Shown: positions 44,014 to 55,058 of the stretch, piece by piece
How the letters are laid out: each line of letters opens with the position of its first letter
Numbering within the stretch: the stretch's first letter is position 1
NCBI GenBank assembly: GCA_018398585.1
Contig: JAGTTD010000015.1
Coordinates: 5,027,001 to 5,091,000, forward strand
From: Simmondsia chinensis
Taxonomy: Eukaryota; Streptophyta; Magnoliopsida; Caryophyllales; Simmondsiaceae
Direction: 5' to 3'
Length of the DNA stretch: 64,000 nucleotides
Notes under the pieces: model-generated
Databases searched by the model: none
What the model was told of the DNA's origin: nothing
The model's input: the letters and a program-made list of their open reading frames with translations, nothing else
Made by a program: the position numbers and the translations under genes

Positions 44014-44245
44014 CGAGTGTTTTTTTCTTTTTTTGATAATTGGAGTACAAATTCCAAAAGTACAATAGTGCAGGACAGGGTTGGAAGGTATAAAACAAAC
44101 CACAACTAATATCACCAACACAAAACCACCAATTAAATGACACAACACAGCTCGAAACTAAAAAAGGCCACCCATGAACCACAATCACATAACAACAAAC
44201 CAAAAAACATGAGCATCTAACAAAAAGAAGAAAAAATAGATCAAC
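44014..44245 (-). mobile_element. Probable 5'-truncated LINE tail
   Basis: On the minus strand the last bases, ACTTTTGGAATTTGTACTCC followed by AATTATC and an A-rich tract, resemble the 3' UTR and poly(A) end of plant L1-type LINEs. No coding part is present. Confidence 0.4.
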
Positions 44246-44466
44246 ATCAAAACGAAATCTCCAAACAGAACGCCAACAACAAGGTTTAAGACATCCCTAT
44301 CATATTCGTCTTGTACTATCATGTGCCAGATATGTGCATCATTAATTAAAATGACTTTACTCCCACTCTTCAAATTTGCTTAATTAACACTCATCAAATA
44401 ACAAAACCACGTACACTGACAATATAAAATATTGAACAAAGTAGGAAAGGATAAATTAAATATGAA

Positions 44467-44710
44467 CAACAACAACAACAATAACAGATTCAGTGTCTCA
44501 AGGGCTCCCGCCTAAGCAGGGTCTGGGGGTGAATGTAGGCAGTCTTACCCCTTCAAGGTATAACCCTGCCGAGAGACTGTTTCCAAGGACCCCTAATCTT
44601 ATAAGGTTGGCAACACAAGGACTTCCCACGAGGTCACCCATCTTGCAAAGCACGCTTAACTTTAAAATTCTAAAAGGATCTGGTGCATTAGTACCCAGTA
44701 AATTAACCTT
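44467..44710 (-). mobile_element. SINE with 5S rRNA-like head, copy C
   Basis: 244 bp flanked by ataaattaaatatgaa (44451-44466) and ataaattaaatttgaa (44711-44726), 15 of 16. The minus strand starts with 5S-like GGGTACTAATGCACCAGATCC and TTAAGCGTGCTTTGCAAG, then GATGGGTGACCTCGTGGGAA. A deletion removed the stretch between A-box and C-box. The shared 3' domain and (GTT)n tail follow. Confidence 0.85.
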
Positions 44711-44726
44711 ATAAATTAAATTTGAA

Positions 44727-45669
44727 GAGAGATAATATTTGAGATCTAGGCTCCCCCGACTTTAATTGAGGGTGCAGACCACACGTTGCGCCATGTGTTT
44801 CCTCTTCGCTCTGCCGTGCTTTCCGTACCGTTATACGTACTTCTCGTTTCTTTTTTTTTACTATTTTTTTAATTTCATCATACGTATGTTATATATATAA
44901 ATTGTTGGTAAAATAACATTGATGAGTTATCAAAGTTAAGTTTGAGATAAATAGAAAGTAACTTGAGATGGGAAAAGCAAGCCCAAAACGACTTATCTAG
45001 GGTCTTTGAATAGAAAGATCTCAAACTGAACCAACTCGAGCTCAAATCGGGTGATCTCGAACATGAACCCAAATTGAATGGTAAAAAATATTAAGCAATA
45101 GATGAAACAACAAGCAAAGAGGAAGGATTGAATCGAAGAATTGTCGCACCATGGAATTTTTCATTGCCTTAAGTCATTTATGCACCTACATCGGTAATGA
45201 GACCAATTGGCACATTAATGACTAGGGTTAACTTGGCGCGCCTATCTCTGGAGTGTAACATAGAGAGATGGACTAGAAAGCGCCTCAACCTGTTCAATAA
45301 TGAAAGGAAGAAGGATCTCAAGAGAGATGAGAGAAAAGAGAAGAGAATGTCTTTCTGTATTTTTGTGTGTTTCTCCATGCATCCAAGGCACCCAATTTAT
45401 AGATGGAGAATCCACTCGTTGGAGCAATCGCCAGACAAGGAAATGGCAAGAAATCTGACCCAATATGGAAGAAATGGGCCAGATATGAAGGAGCGAAGAA
45501 TTAGGCTCAGTTATGAAAAAATGGATATGAAAGGAGTGGACAGTCAACAATCAATAGCTCAAGCTCGAGGTATTGGCTGGGGAATGAGTTTTTTCATGTT
45601 CCCAAATTTTTCACAACTACTATAAAAATAATACCGGAAAAAAAGTCCACACCACATCACGATGTGTGT
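44727..45669. other. Intergenic
   Basis: A 142-codon frame at 45197-45625 (plus) has no recognisable domain. On the minus strand CTATAAATTGGGTGCC near 45394-45405 is TATA-like. Possibly an old LTR, unproven. Confidence 0.35.
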
Positions 45670-45830
45670 TGAGGACTCCACATGTGCGTCTTGTAGAATC
45701 CCACATTAGATTGTGAAAGAGAAGAGATCATCTTATAAGTCTAGTGGGTTACTCCACCTAATGCAAATTGGTTTTATGATAGAACCACACTTGAGCTTAT
45801 ATGTGAATCTTATATGTGCCAACAAAGGGA
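45670..45830 (+). repeat. Second copy of the repeat hit by the gypsy
   Basis: ttgaggactccacatgtgcg, cttataagtctagtgggtta, gatagaaccacacttgagct: same order as 32262-32379 plus 37599-37650, here uninterrupted. Confidence 0.65.
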
Positions 45831-46820
45831 TCAGTCCTAAAGTCCCGGTGTAAAATTTAACAACGGTCTCGCCCAAGGCACACACGCATGTGATCCTCAA
45901 GGCTCGCTCTATGCCTCAAAGACATTACCAAGCGAAGGAAAAAGGAGTATATAAAAAGGTGATTCTTTCACGTTTAAATTTTCTACAAACAACAGAAATT
46001 TTGAACAAAATTGAAGTACTCCCCAATTTTAAACAAATATTTACATTTCAAGTGGTAGTATAAGAAAGTTTCAGTATGAGTTTTAGAACTTTTCTTATTT
46101 TTGCCCTAATTAATAGAATAAAAAATGCACAAAAAAAATGTTATTATTATAAAATTATAAGGATATTATATTTTATAGAAAGATGATAAAAAGATAAACC
46201 CAAATATACTTGAAGAAAAATAGCAAGTATCTTATATAAGAACTGGAGAACAAAAGAAGTTTTTTCTTTTATGCAAATAATTTCCTCAATCTCATTTCAA
46301 TTCTCTTACTTCCTTTTCATTATTTCATGTGTGTTTACTTCACACTGCACAAACTTATATTTATAGTTACATCAAATAATAATAGCCGTGCAGTGAGCAG
46401 CGAGAAGATGACGTGTATGAGACACATGTCAATCATATATGTGTATATAAAGGTCTTTTACATAATTTCTAATTTCATATGATATTTAAAAATATCCAAA
46501 TTTAAAAAATATTCAATATTTACAATAGTTATCACTTACCTATGTATTTGATTTGACCTTTAGCAAAGAATGAGACTACTTCCATCATTTGAAATAATCA
46601 TTTTCTTTGTAATCACTCATCAACTTAACAAAGTCTAGATCCATAATGATGCTTCTCTATATCTAAGATGTTCTTGGATCAAGAGAGGCCTCTGAATATA
46701 AGAGTATAAAATCTTTCAAGTTCTATTACTCATCAACTTAACATTTTGAATTATTTGATTTCTTGACAAAATATCAAGCGGGCACATCTTAATCCCAATA
46801 GACATTTATTTCATGAGACA
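45831..46820. other. AT-rich intergenic stretch
   Basis: No gene or transposon ends recognised. Confidence 0.4.
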
Positions 46821-46828
46821 TATAAGAG

Positions 46829-47305
46829 TAGGGGTGTATTGGAGTCAAGCTTGTCAAGCTTGAACCTCGGCTCATTTACATTTAGCTCGACTTGGACTCA
46901 GGCTTGGCTCGAAGCTCGTAGACCTCAAAAACTTTAAGCTCATGTCAGCTCATCAAAGGCTCGGACTTGGGCTCGGCTCGGTTGAGCTCGAACCCGGCTT
47001 GGTCAACTCCAAACTAGACGTTCGATTTTTCCGCTCATTCAAGCTTAATCTAGACTTGATTAGTCTCGGGCTCGACTCATTTAGGTTCAGGCTCCACTTA
47101 TTTAGGTTAAAACTTGGCTCGATTTGACGTATTTAAGCTAATAAACTATATTAAGATAATCTACTTGGGCTCATTTAGGCTCTCGAGCCTTATTAGGCTC
47201 GGGTTCGGCTCAATAAGTTAAATGGGTCAACTTTGCTCGAACTTGGAACGAGCCGAGCTTCTCAAGCTTTGCCCTCGCGAGCCCGCTCGGTCCACTTAGA
47301 ACCCA
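46829..47305. mobile_element. hAT-like MITE
   Basis: 477 bp from taggggtgtattgga to cttagaaccca, flanked by perfect 8-bp copies tataagag (46821-46828, 47306-47313). The inside is made of GGCTCG, GCTCGA and TTAGGC words, as in 2404-2934. A plus-strand frame at 46942-47127 is a by-product of these words. Confidence 0.7.
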
Positions 47306-47313
47306 TATAAGAG

Positions 47314-49592
47314 TATAAAACCATTTTTAAATTTTTACTCGTTAGTTTAAACTTCAAAAATATTTGTAGAAATAAATACGTAGGAAAAATAGATGCCATT
47401 AACAGTCTTTCCCCATTCATACAAGCAAATTCGACAAGATACTAGAAGCTTCCACCCTTCTATAGCCTGTGATTCTTTTTTCCAAATATGAGACAATGCT
47501 AATGACATTTGTAAAAAGATAAATTAAGACATTTTGTGTTTGAAAAAGAAAGATATTTTTGAAAGGAATCTAATATTTTAGGAAAAAAATAAAGAAATAT
47601 ATTATATTATACACACAAGAACGACCACCTGTATTGAAAAAGGCATGATCAGGGTGTCGAAGACTTGGTGCATGATCAAAGTCAATAAGTCAAGGTCTGT
47701 AAAGGTGCTAGAACCAGGAAAAAAAAAAAAAAAGAGAGGCAAAAATCAGCAGTTGTTTGGTCAGTTTAAGTTTTTTTTTTTCAATAATTAGCGGCAATGT
47801 CGCAATACTAAATAGAAACCTCATAAAATGAGACTTGAGTCAACCCGTATCAAGATGAGGATCAAAACAATGACAAAAGTAATAAAACAAACCTAAAAAA
47901 CAGGATTACAAGACCATCATGGGTAAAAACCAATAGGTGCTATATGGCTACGCTCATTACTAGAGAGGATAGACCAGGAGCAGGGGAAAGGGCAAATATG
48001 CCAAAGCCGGGAATGAGGTTGCCATGAAGTTTGGTTGACCAATACCTTAATCCATCATTTTGCTAACTTGAACCCTATGAAAAATCGAAGAAGCAAAAAG
48101 AAAGGTGAAAAGAAAATCAAGCATTTGCCACCACAGCTTATTAAGGACATAATATTAGAGGATGATGCACAGGATGATGAGGCCAGTTGATAGAAGTTAA
48201 GAAAACTTGGGATGTTTGCTCTATGTTGTGGATCATGATTAGGTATGATAAAGGCTAACAGAAGATTACGAGGTCAATTGCCTTGATGGAGAAACAAGGT
48301 TAAAGGATTATTGTTGCAGATTAGTTGCATCAATGTTGAGCATTGCTTGATCTTAGGTGTGTTGCTTCCTTTTTTTGCATGAATTTAATGAGTTGATTTT
48401 GTTTCTTGCTCAGTTTTTAGGGCTTTGGGAGCTGCGATAAATTGATTGTAGAGCCTACTGCCACTACCATCATTGCTAGCCTCTACCCATTAGCCATCAT
48501 TGTTGTTACAGGCCTCTCGACTCCTTAACGTAGTCATCAACCTCCTCTACCAAAATGCCACAGTTGGCTTCACCCCTAACTTAGAAACGTCGTTGTTGGT
48601 CTATCCTCACCCCAAAAACGTTGTCGTAACCCTCCTCTCATCCTCATTGTGCTGTTGCGACCTCCACTTGGCCCCCACCTCATTATCGGCCTCTTCGCTG
48701 CTTACACTGCCCATACAAAGCTACCTCTACCCCTCTTATTCCAGATTTGAAGGTGACAACATGAAGAAGGTCAAGGGAGAACGACAAATGGTATTTTTGA
48801 GATAGAGGAAGGTCAACCACGAATAAAATTATTTTAAATACTCTCTTTTTTTCATATTAGCAAAAATGTATAAATCTCCAACGAGTTACAGATTAGGTGT
48901 CTAATAGAGGTACTAAATTTTAAAGTAACTCAAAAATATTATAAAGCGTTAAAACTTTTGAAAACAATTATATTTATCCAATTTTATGATACTTAATTTC
49001 CATAAAGTTTAAAAAGTAAATTATATGTTAGTAAATGAGGCTTGTTGTATTAATTTTTTAATTGCTAATTTTTTAAAATAATTTTTTAGTCCATGAGTTA
49101 CATGTAATTAATAAAAATAGTTTAAATAACTGTATAAAAAAAGTGTAAAACTTGCTTGTATTTGTTGGTCAACACACAATTTCTTCGTTATTCCTCCCGT
49201 CTCACATGGGAATCGCATTATTGTGACACTACTGACTAAAAGAGTTAGATAAGATGTATATTTTGTACTTTTGCATGTTCGGCGTAGACTATTTCACAAA
49301 GCTTATAACTAAAAAAATTTAGGGAGTTGTTATTGCTGAGACAAAATTATTATTATCAGAGTAACAATGTAACTTATAAATAATAAAAGTTATAAAATTA
49401 CCTTAAAAATTACGACCTTATTTTGAGAATAATTTTACCCAAAATTTGATACACTAAATTTTAGAGTATATATAATTTTCCTTTCTTATTTAATGTTATT
49501 GTCACGGAAAAATTATTATTAACAGAGCAAAATCTTAGTTTTCAAAATAATTTTATATCTCTCTCTATTTATAGTTACATTATTACTTAAAT
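47314..49592. other. Intergenic, no supported gene
   Basis: A possible LINE 3' end on the minus strand finishes in a T tract on the plus strand at 47770-47780. A 37-codon frame (48077-48190) and a 101-codon frame (48500-48805) are open, but neither shows a known domain. Confidence 0.4.
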
Positions 49593-49930
49593 AAGGCCTC
49601 GTTTAATTGCCATACGAATTGAATTCCAATAGGAAGTTGTATTTTCTAGGAATTCAATTCCTATGTTAACTTCATATGAAGTGGGTAAAAGATGTTTAAT
49701 TGCGGGTCGAGAAATGGAACTTTTTTAGAGAAGTTAGTTAAAAGTGAAGGAATTATGACTTACCTAGTGACTAGGTAAGTTACATCTTCCATTTTGAAAG
49801 ATTTAAAAATTACTAAGCAAATACTATTACTCATATTCTGCCAATTTTTTACCAACTAAATAAAAGTCTAAATCTGAACTTTTTATAAATTTTTACTATT
49901 TATATTTATTTTATAAATACTAAAAAAGAC
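49593..49930. mobile_element. Possible MITE (GGCCTCGTTTAAT ends)
   Basis: The left end aaggcctcgtttaattgcca and the right end actaaaaaagacctaa are roughly inverted. The inside (ctaggaattcaattcctatg, acttacctagtgactaggtaag) is shared with 59993-60768. No clear target duplication. Confidence 0.45.
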
Positions 49931-50057
49931 CTAATAATAATTTTATTACCACAATAAAACTGTGTTGTCTTAAAATCGCATAGAAATAAAAATCAGACAA
50001 CACCCATCACCCGTGAAATGCGAGACTCTTCTCTCTCTCTCTATATCTCTCTCTCCT

Positions 50058-50094
<37 letters not shown>

Positions 50095-50151
50095 ATCTCC
50101 CCAATTTCATCTCATCTGAAATTAGGGTTTCATCCCATACCTCCTCTTTGC
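49909..50151 (+). promoter_or_regulatory. Putative promoter and leader of the F-box gene
   Basis: A TATA-like tttataaatac lies at 49911-49921, followed after about 110 bases by a long CT leader, then attagggttt (a plant telo-box) at 50120-50129. Position and composition fit a plant core promoter with a pyrimidine-rich 5' UTR. Confidence 0.42.
50028..50092 (+). repeat. CT microsatellite in the leader
   Basis: A (CT)n run broken by tata and ccctcc; directly upstream of the F-box reading frame. Confidence 0.9.
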
Positions 50152-51363
50152 ATGCCCAATTCTCCGTTAATGTCAGATCTGACACCCACCTGGCCTCAAT
50201 ACGACGTCGTCTCGAACCCTACCACCATGGTGGACCACTTTGACCGGCTACCGGACTCTCTCCTTCTCCTCGTCTTTAACAAGATCGGCGATGTCAAAGC
50301 CCTAGGAAGGTGCTGCGTCGTTTCTAGAAGGTTCCACTCGCTTGTTCCTCAAGTTGAAAACGTCGTCGTTCGGGTTGATTGTGTGATCTCCGACGATGAC
50401 CCCGCCTCGGCTGCCTTGTCTGTGGATAAGTCTCGGTTCCCGTTCGGGAATCTTTTCCGTGTCATTATGAGTAACATCGTTAAGCCCTTTCAGTCGTTGG
50501 GTCAGTTTCTGGGTTCTAAACGGGCCGGCCCAGGTGGGTCTGGGCCCGGTTCGTCGATTTACGCCTCTTCGGGTCTATTGGTTGGCGAGAGGGAGGACGA
50601 GGATGAAGCTGGGGATCAAAATGGGGTGACCCATCATTCGCCGACCCAAGTTTTGAAGAATTTTAATGAGATTAGGGTTTTGAGGATCGAGTTACCGAGT
50701 GGCGAATTAGGGATTGATGATGGGGTGCTTTTGAAATGGAGGGCGGATTTCGGGTCTACGCTTGATAATTGTGTGATTCTCGGGGCGTCTTCGGTTGTTT
50801 ATGCTACGAAATGTGATGGGAATGAAGGTGTAAATGGTGATGTTCTAGGTGGAATCGGGGTTGGGGATGATAATGGGAGCATACCCGAATCGTTTTACAC
50901 TAATGGGGGTTTGAAATTGAGGGTGGTTTGGACGATTAGTTCGTTGATTGCTGCGTCTGCGAGGCATTACTTGTTGCAGCCGATTATCGCGGAGCATCAG
51001 ACACTGGATAGCCTTCTTTTGACAGATGCGGATGGGCAAGGGGTGCTTTGTATGAATAGGGATCAATTGGAGGAATTAAGGGTGAAGCCCCTTTCAGCCT
51101 CTTCAGCGTCAAAGAGGACCCAGGTCCCGGCTTTGAATATGAGGTTGTGGTATGCTCCTCACTTGGAGTTGCCTGATGGGGTTGTGTTGAAAGGGGCAAC
51201 TCTGGTTGCGATTCGGCCTAGCGAGCAGTCGGGCTTGGCCACTGCTAAGAAAGAGATCTCTGATCTTTCATGGGTGTCGAATGCGTTTGAAGAGCCTTAT
51301 GGGACAGCAGCAAAGATGTTGGTTAAGAGACGAACCTATTGTTTGGAGATGAATTCGTTCTAA
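50152..51363 (+). CDS. F-box protein, At1g22220/At1g78100 (AUF) type
   Basis: A single-exon gene, 403 codons from the first Met. The F-box is at the N-terminus: DHFDRLPDSLLLLVFNKIGD then VKALGRCCVVSRRFHSLVPQ. The rest carries motifs of this plant F-box subfamily: NFNEIRVLRIELPSGEL, a KWRADFGSTLDNCVILG block, LRVVWTISSLIAASARHYLL, LNMRLWYAPHLELPDG and the C-terminal LVKRRTYCLEMNSF. The F-box would bind SKP1 in an SCF ubiquitin ligase; the conserved C-terminal part presumably selects the target. Met codons at 50170 and 50227 are alternatives. The last (accATGG context) begins right at the F-box as in relatives and would give 378 residues. Acidic and Gly-rich inserts sit between the F-box and the conserved core. 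The frame is intact. Confidence 0.9.
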   Translation: MPNSPLMSDLTPTWPQYDVVSNPTTMVDHFDRLPDSLLLLVFNKIGDVKALGRCCVVSRRFHSLVPQVENVVVRVDCVISDDDPASAALSVDKSRFPFGNLFRVIMSNIVKPFQSLGQFLGSKRAGPGGSGPGSSIYASSGLLVGEREDEDEAGDQNGVTHHSPTQVLKNFNEIRVLRIELPSGELGIDDGVLLKWRADFGSTLDNCVILGASSVVYATKCDGNEGVNGDVLGGIGVGDDNGSIPESFYTNGGLKLRVVWTISSLIAASARHYLLQPIIAEHQTLDSLLLTDADGQGVLCMNRDQLEELRVKPLSASSASKRTQVPALNMRLWYAPHLELPDGVVLKGATLVAIRPSEQSGLATAKKEISDLSWVSNAFEEPYGTAAKMLVKRRTYCLEMNSF

Positions 51364-52027
51364 GACCACGATGCTAAGAGACTGTTTTGGTACGATTCTT
51401 TCTTGTTAATCGCATTGTCTGAGGTCTTCAATTCAAAACCTGACAACCGTCGTTCTTGATATTGATTTAATTATGGCTAAGGAGTTAAGGTTGAGGTGCT
51501 AGAACTTGAGATCTTGGATTCGAATCTGTGGCCATCCTTCTTGCTTATATACCAATAAATGTTTTGTTTGTGTTTTTGTCTGATACTTTGATTTGATCTT
51601 CTGTTCACTGTTGAACTTATTGTTTGTGTTCTTGTGCTCTGTGTTGCTGCTTGCTCTGATATCTATCATTGTTCTTATACCTTCAAGACATTGAAAAAAA
51701 TTTGTCATTTTCCGGTATTTTGTAGTTTTTCATAGGTCTATGGGTTAGGTTGATTTCAATTGCTGCTTGATGTCTCCATAGTTTGCTGGTCTCATTTCTG
51801 TTATAGTGAACTTGTGTTATCCTTCTTGTCTGTCCATGAAAATTGTGGTTTTAACACATTCTTGATCTGTGGATGTACTTGTTGATTGAATTTCGAGATT
51901 GCATATTGATGAAGATCCTTTCTACCTACGATTCTTCGTCTGGTGAGAAAATCCTTGGCTGGAATAAGTATTCTGTCCTGCAGAAAGTATGACCAATTTG
52001 GATTTAGATTCCATGGGCCCTTCTTTT

Positions 52028-52099
52028 GGTCCCCAGACCCTGCTTATGCGGGAGCCCTTGAAAGCATTGGGTTTGTTGTTGTTGTTGTTGTTGTTGTTT
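52028..52099 (+). mobile_element. 5'-truncated SINE
   Basis: Only the last ~70 bases of the shared 3' domain (ccccagaccctgcttatgcg, gcattgggtttg) and (GTT)n. Flanked by ggcccttctttt (52016-52027 and 52100-52111), so it was inserted already truncated. Confidence 0.8.
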
Positions 52100-52377
52100 G
52101 GCCCTTCTTTTAGTAGATCACTTGTCTAATTGCAATTTGTGATTCGATGCCCTATCTAGTCAGAATAGGCGTGTTGTGTATCTTTGTGTAGAAGAGTTGC
52201 ATTCAAAGTCTTACGTTTGTAAAATTTTAAATGAAAAGCTGAACAATCATTATTTTCTCCTTCATAGTTTTCCATATCTACATACGTTCATATGCATAAT
52301 GGAAGTGATTGCATATGTGCCTTTGTGCTACAGCCAGTTCAAATTTTGTTTCATGATTTAGTTGGAGTATTTTTACT

Positions 52378-52598
52378 TATTGCCTATTGCTGCGTCTTGC
52401 TTTTTGCTTAGGCTTGCTCTGGACCGTTGTTTTATACTCCTATGCTTCATGCTTTATGTTTGTAGGCTGTTATGCTTTTGTGCAGCCTCTCTTTAGGATA
52501 GCACCCTGAAGGGGTAAGGTTGCGTACATCCCTCCCCGCCCAGACCCTGCATATGCGGGAGTCCTCGAGGCACTGAGTCGGTTGTCGTTGTTGTTGTT
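52378..52598 (+). mobile_element. SINE, non-5S head, copy E
   Basis: A head rich in ttgct/gctt words, then ggatagcaccctgaaggggt, aaggttgcgtacatccctcc, cagaccctgcatatgcggga, and a tgttgttgttg tail. Lies between target-site copies at 52355-52377 and 52599-52615. Confidence 0.8.
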
Positions 52599-52615
52599 GA
52601 TATAATTGGAGTATA

Positions 52616-52745
52616 GGGGCACTTAGACACAACTTCCCTTAAGGGTAGCACCCTGAATGGGTGGGTAAGGCTGCGTATGTCTCACCCCCCCCGATTCTTC
52701 ATTGGCGGAAGCCCTTATGGCACTGGGTTTATTGTTGTTGTTGTT
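52616..52745 (+). mobile_element. SINE, 5'-truncated, copy F
   Basis: Follows copy E after one target-site copy: agggtagcaccctgaatggg, taaggctgcgtatgtctcac, ggcggaagcccttatggcac and a GTT tail, then another target-site copy (52746-52767). Confidence 0.78.
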
Positions 52746-53235
52746 GATTTAGTTGGAGCATATTTTTGGTATGGTTTTCGATTCACATTATACACTTAAT
52801 TGACATTTTTTTGTCAATTGAATTCACGGGCAATTCATACTTATGGTCTTTGAAAAACGAAAAACTAGGTTTTCCAAACGATCCTTGCTGCAGTGCAATT
52901 TCTGTTTCTGGGCAATGTTCACTCATGAGCTCCTAATCTTCACGGCCCTTAATTCAGTTTGCATAATATTCTCAGGAAATCCCGGTCTGCGTCAAAACGA
53001 CAGGGCTGGATTTCAAGATGCCGAAGATGGTAACCGAAAACGATTCTGGTTATGGGTAGCCTGTTTCGCGATTAACATGTCAACCCAGGAAAGCAAACCT
53101 TCTGTATCGGGTTTGCATATATGAAGAAAACATCTGTCAAATACTAAGCGACGGAAAGCACCAGTGGACTGTGAAGATAATGCTTCTGCTTGTACTTGTA
53201 AGAAAGAGCAGGATGTGAGAGGTTTGATTTTGTGC

Positions 53236-53268
53236 AATAAATCATCATCATCATCATCATCATAATGA
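53236..53268 (+). terminator. Polyadenylation signal and (ATC)n
   Basis: gcAATAAAtcatcatc: an AATAAA at 53236-53241 runs into an eight-unit ATC microsatellite. It is the best candidate 3' end for the F-box transcript if the 3'-UTR intron is real. Confidence 0.42.
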
Positions 53269-53888
53269 TATAATGTGAATATTTGTAGGGATGAAAAAAC
53301 TGTTCAATTTGCTTCATCTGATGTTTCCTTCTGAACGTTCATCAAGTAGTGTACTTTGCACTCTGATGGCATCTCCTCTTGTCTGTCTTAAATCTTCGTT
53401 AGTTTGGGCTTTTTTTTTTTTTCGTGTTAAAGAGTTTGTTTGATATTGTTTTTTATGTGCAATTTTTGGCTATTTTAGAGACTAAATATTACATTTTGTG
53501 AATGTTGCTTTCTTATTTTTGGTCTTTTATTTTCATTCTTTATAGTTTGACCTAAACTTGAAAGAAAGAACTAAAAGTACGAAAGATTTGTGTTCAAAAC
53601 CGGGTTTTTAGGGGTGGTTTGTGGACCAGAAAGTGACAGGAATTTAAAATTTATGGAAATACTTTGCTCTCTTGTCCAGTTACTAGAAAATTCATATCAT
53701 TTTGTGAAGTATAAATTTTTTAACAATTTTTAATTCCTTTTGGAATGATGAATGAGGGCTTAAAAATTTAGATATTTACATATTTTGGTAGTAAATCAAC
53801 TCAATGAAATAAAGGGTATGGATGAATGCACCATATAGTTTACCAGATTTAGTAGCTTTTACATCATTTTATATATATCTATATATGT
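53269..53888. other. AT-rich spacer
   Basis: No gene or recognisable repeat. Confidence 0.4.
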
Positions 53889-54181
53889 GGAGGGTGATGT
53901 TTTAATGAAGGGTGAAAGTATGAGAGGGACTAATCTTCGCCCTAATGGACGGTTAGGATTAGTTGGATACTAAAAAAATTTACAATTTACGGCATATACT
54001 TCTTTATGGGGCAGAAAGAAAGAAGGGGTAAGAAAGGGAGATTATTTTTTTTAATATTCAATAAATTTTGGTTATAAATTGTTAATTTGTTTTAGTATTA
54101 AATAAATTCTGGCCTGTCTATTACATTGGAGGGTTATGATTATTCTTTTCATGTTCTCACCCTCTTATAAGAATATCATCC
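53889..54181. mobile_element. MITE with imperfect terminal inverted repeats
   Basis: The left end gtggagggtgatgttttaat, then gaagggtgaaagtatgag, faces the right end on the opposite strand, GGATGATATTCTTATAAGAG then GGTGAGAACATGA. Flanking ctatatat copies could be the duplication. Non-coding. Confidence 0.55.
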
Positions 54182-54220
54182 TATATATATAATTATTTAA
54201 TATAATAAAATATATAGTAT

Positions 54221-54332
54221 ACAACAACAACAACAGTCTCAGCGCCTTATGGCTCCCGCAAAAAGCAGGGTCTGGGAGGGGTAATGTACGCAGCCTTACC
54301 CTTTTCGAGTAGAAAGGAGGCGGTTTTTGAAG
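54221..54332 (-). mobile_element. SINE, 5'-truncated, copy H
   Basis: 112 bp with a perfect 19-bp duplication, ataataaaatatatagtat (54202-54220 and 54333-54351). The minus strand ends in the shared 3' domain (AAGGCTGCGTACATTACC, CAGACCCTGCTTTTTGCGG) and (GTT)n. Confidence 0.88.
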
Positions 54333-54587
54333 ATAATAAAATATATAGTATATTGATTAAAAATAAATGCACCAGATGTTGCTCGGGAAGGAGAAACGGC
54401 ATTTATGAGGTTAACATAAAGAGGGTGTGTAATGAGACAGCTACAAAGTCTACTGCTACACTATAGTTGGTGCACAATTATTGGACCCTTTTCAAATAAT
54501 TACATTTCTTTTATTGTAAAGCATGTTTAAAAATAAAAAGATTGTCATTTTGATTTTTGAAAAAATAATTTCTTTTTAAGATGGTGT

Positions 54588-55058
54588 CTAAGTGGATATA
54601 ACATATATGATAACTCCTATAAAAGACTGATAGATGAGAGGGTAAATTTTAAGCTATATATTTAATTAAAAAAAAAAAAATGATGTCAAATAGAAGAAAA
54701 ATAATGTCTGTAATCAAATAAGTAGTCTAAAATTTATTCGCACTCTTTTATCTTCTCACTTGAGTCATTCTCCCTGTGAAGATTCATCTAAGTGGCCTTA
54801 TTTTTTTCAAGGGAATCTTCAAAATAGTAAGATTTAAGTTGAATGAAGTTGTTATTTTATAATGGTGATCATAAATCTTTGTATTACATAGTGAAATGAG
54901 AAAAAAAAAAATCAAAAATAGGTTGACCTTTCAAAAATAATGCTTCAAGACTTTATTTCTGGACACTAATTGTTGAGAAATAGTTTGTATTCAAAAACTC
55001 GGCTTTAAAAAGATAAAAAAACTTAGGTCTTGTTCGGTTATTATAAAAATGTAATTAT
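54588..55058 (+). repeat. Direct repeat left of LINE 1
   Basis: About 470 bp, matching 59529-60020 in the same orientation (shared: aagtggatataacatatatg, aaaggttgacc-type blocks, cttaggtcttgttcggttat). It lacks TG/CA ends and is not an LTR. It stops exactly where the LINE begins. Confidence 0.85.

Larger units (their letters stand above)
51391..52975 (+). other. Putative 3'-UTR intron of the F-box gene
   Basis: After the stop, actgttttg|gtacgattct gives a plausible donor. At 52976, ataatattctcag|gaaatcc gives a strong acceptor with a T-rich tract before it. The sequence after the acceptor is less AT-rich and runs to an AATAAA at 53236. The interval holds three SINE copies. The intron is inferred from splice-site consensus only. 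Confidence 0.4.

Noticed and set aside
45197..45625. 142-codon frame
   Set aside because: No recognisable domain, charged low-complexity composition, no supporting promoter on that strand. It is likely a chance frame.
46829..47305. CRISPR-like or satellite array of GGCTCG/TTAGGC words
   Set aside because: Spacing is irregular, the words degenerate, and the block has MITE ends with a perfect 8-bp duplication.
48500..48805. 101-codon frame rich in Leu and Ser
   Set aside because: No domain recognised and no gene context; composition follows a local pyrimidine-rich stretch.
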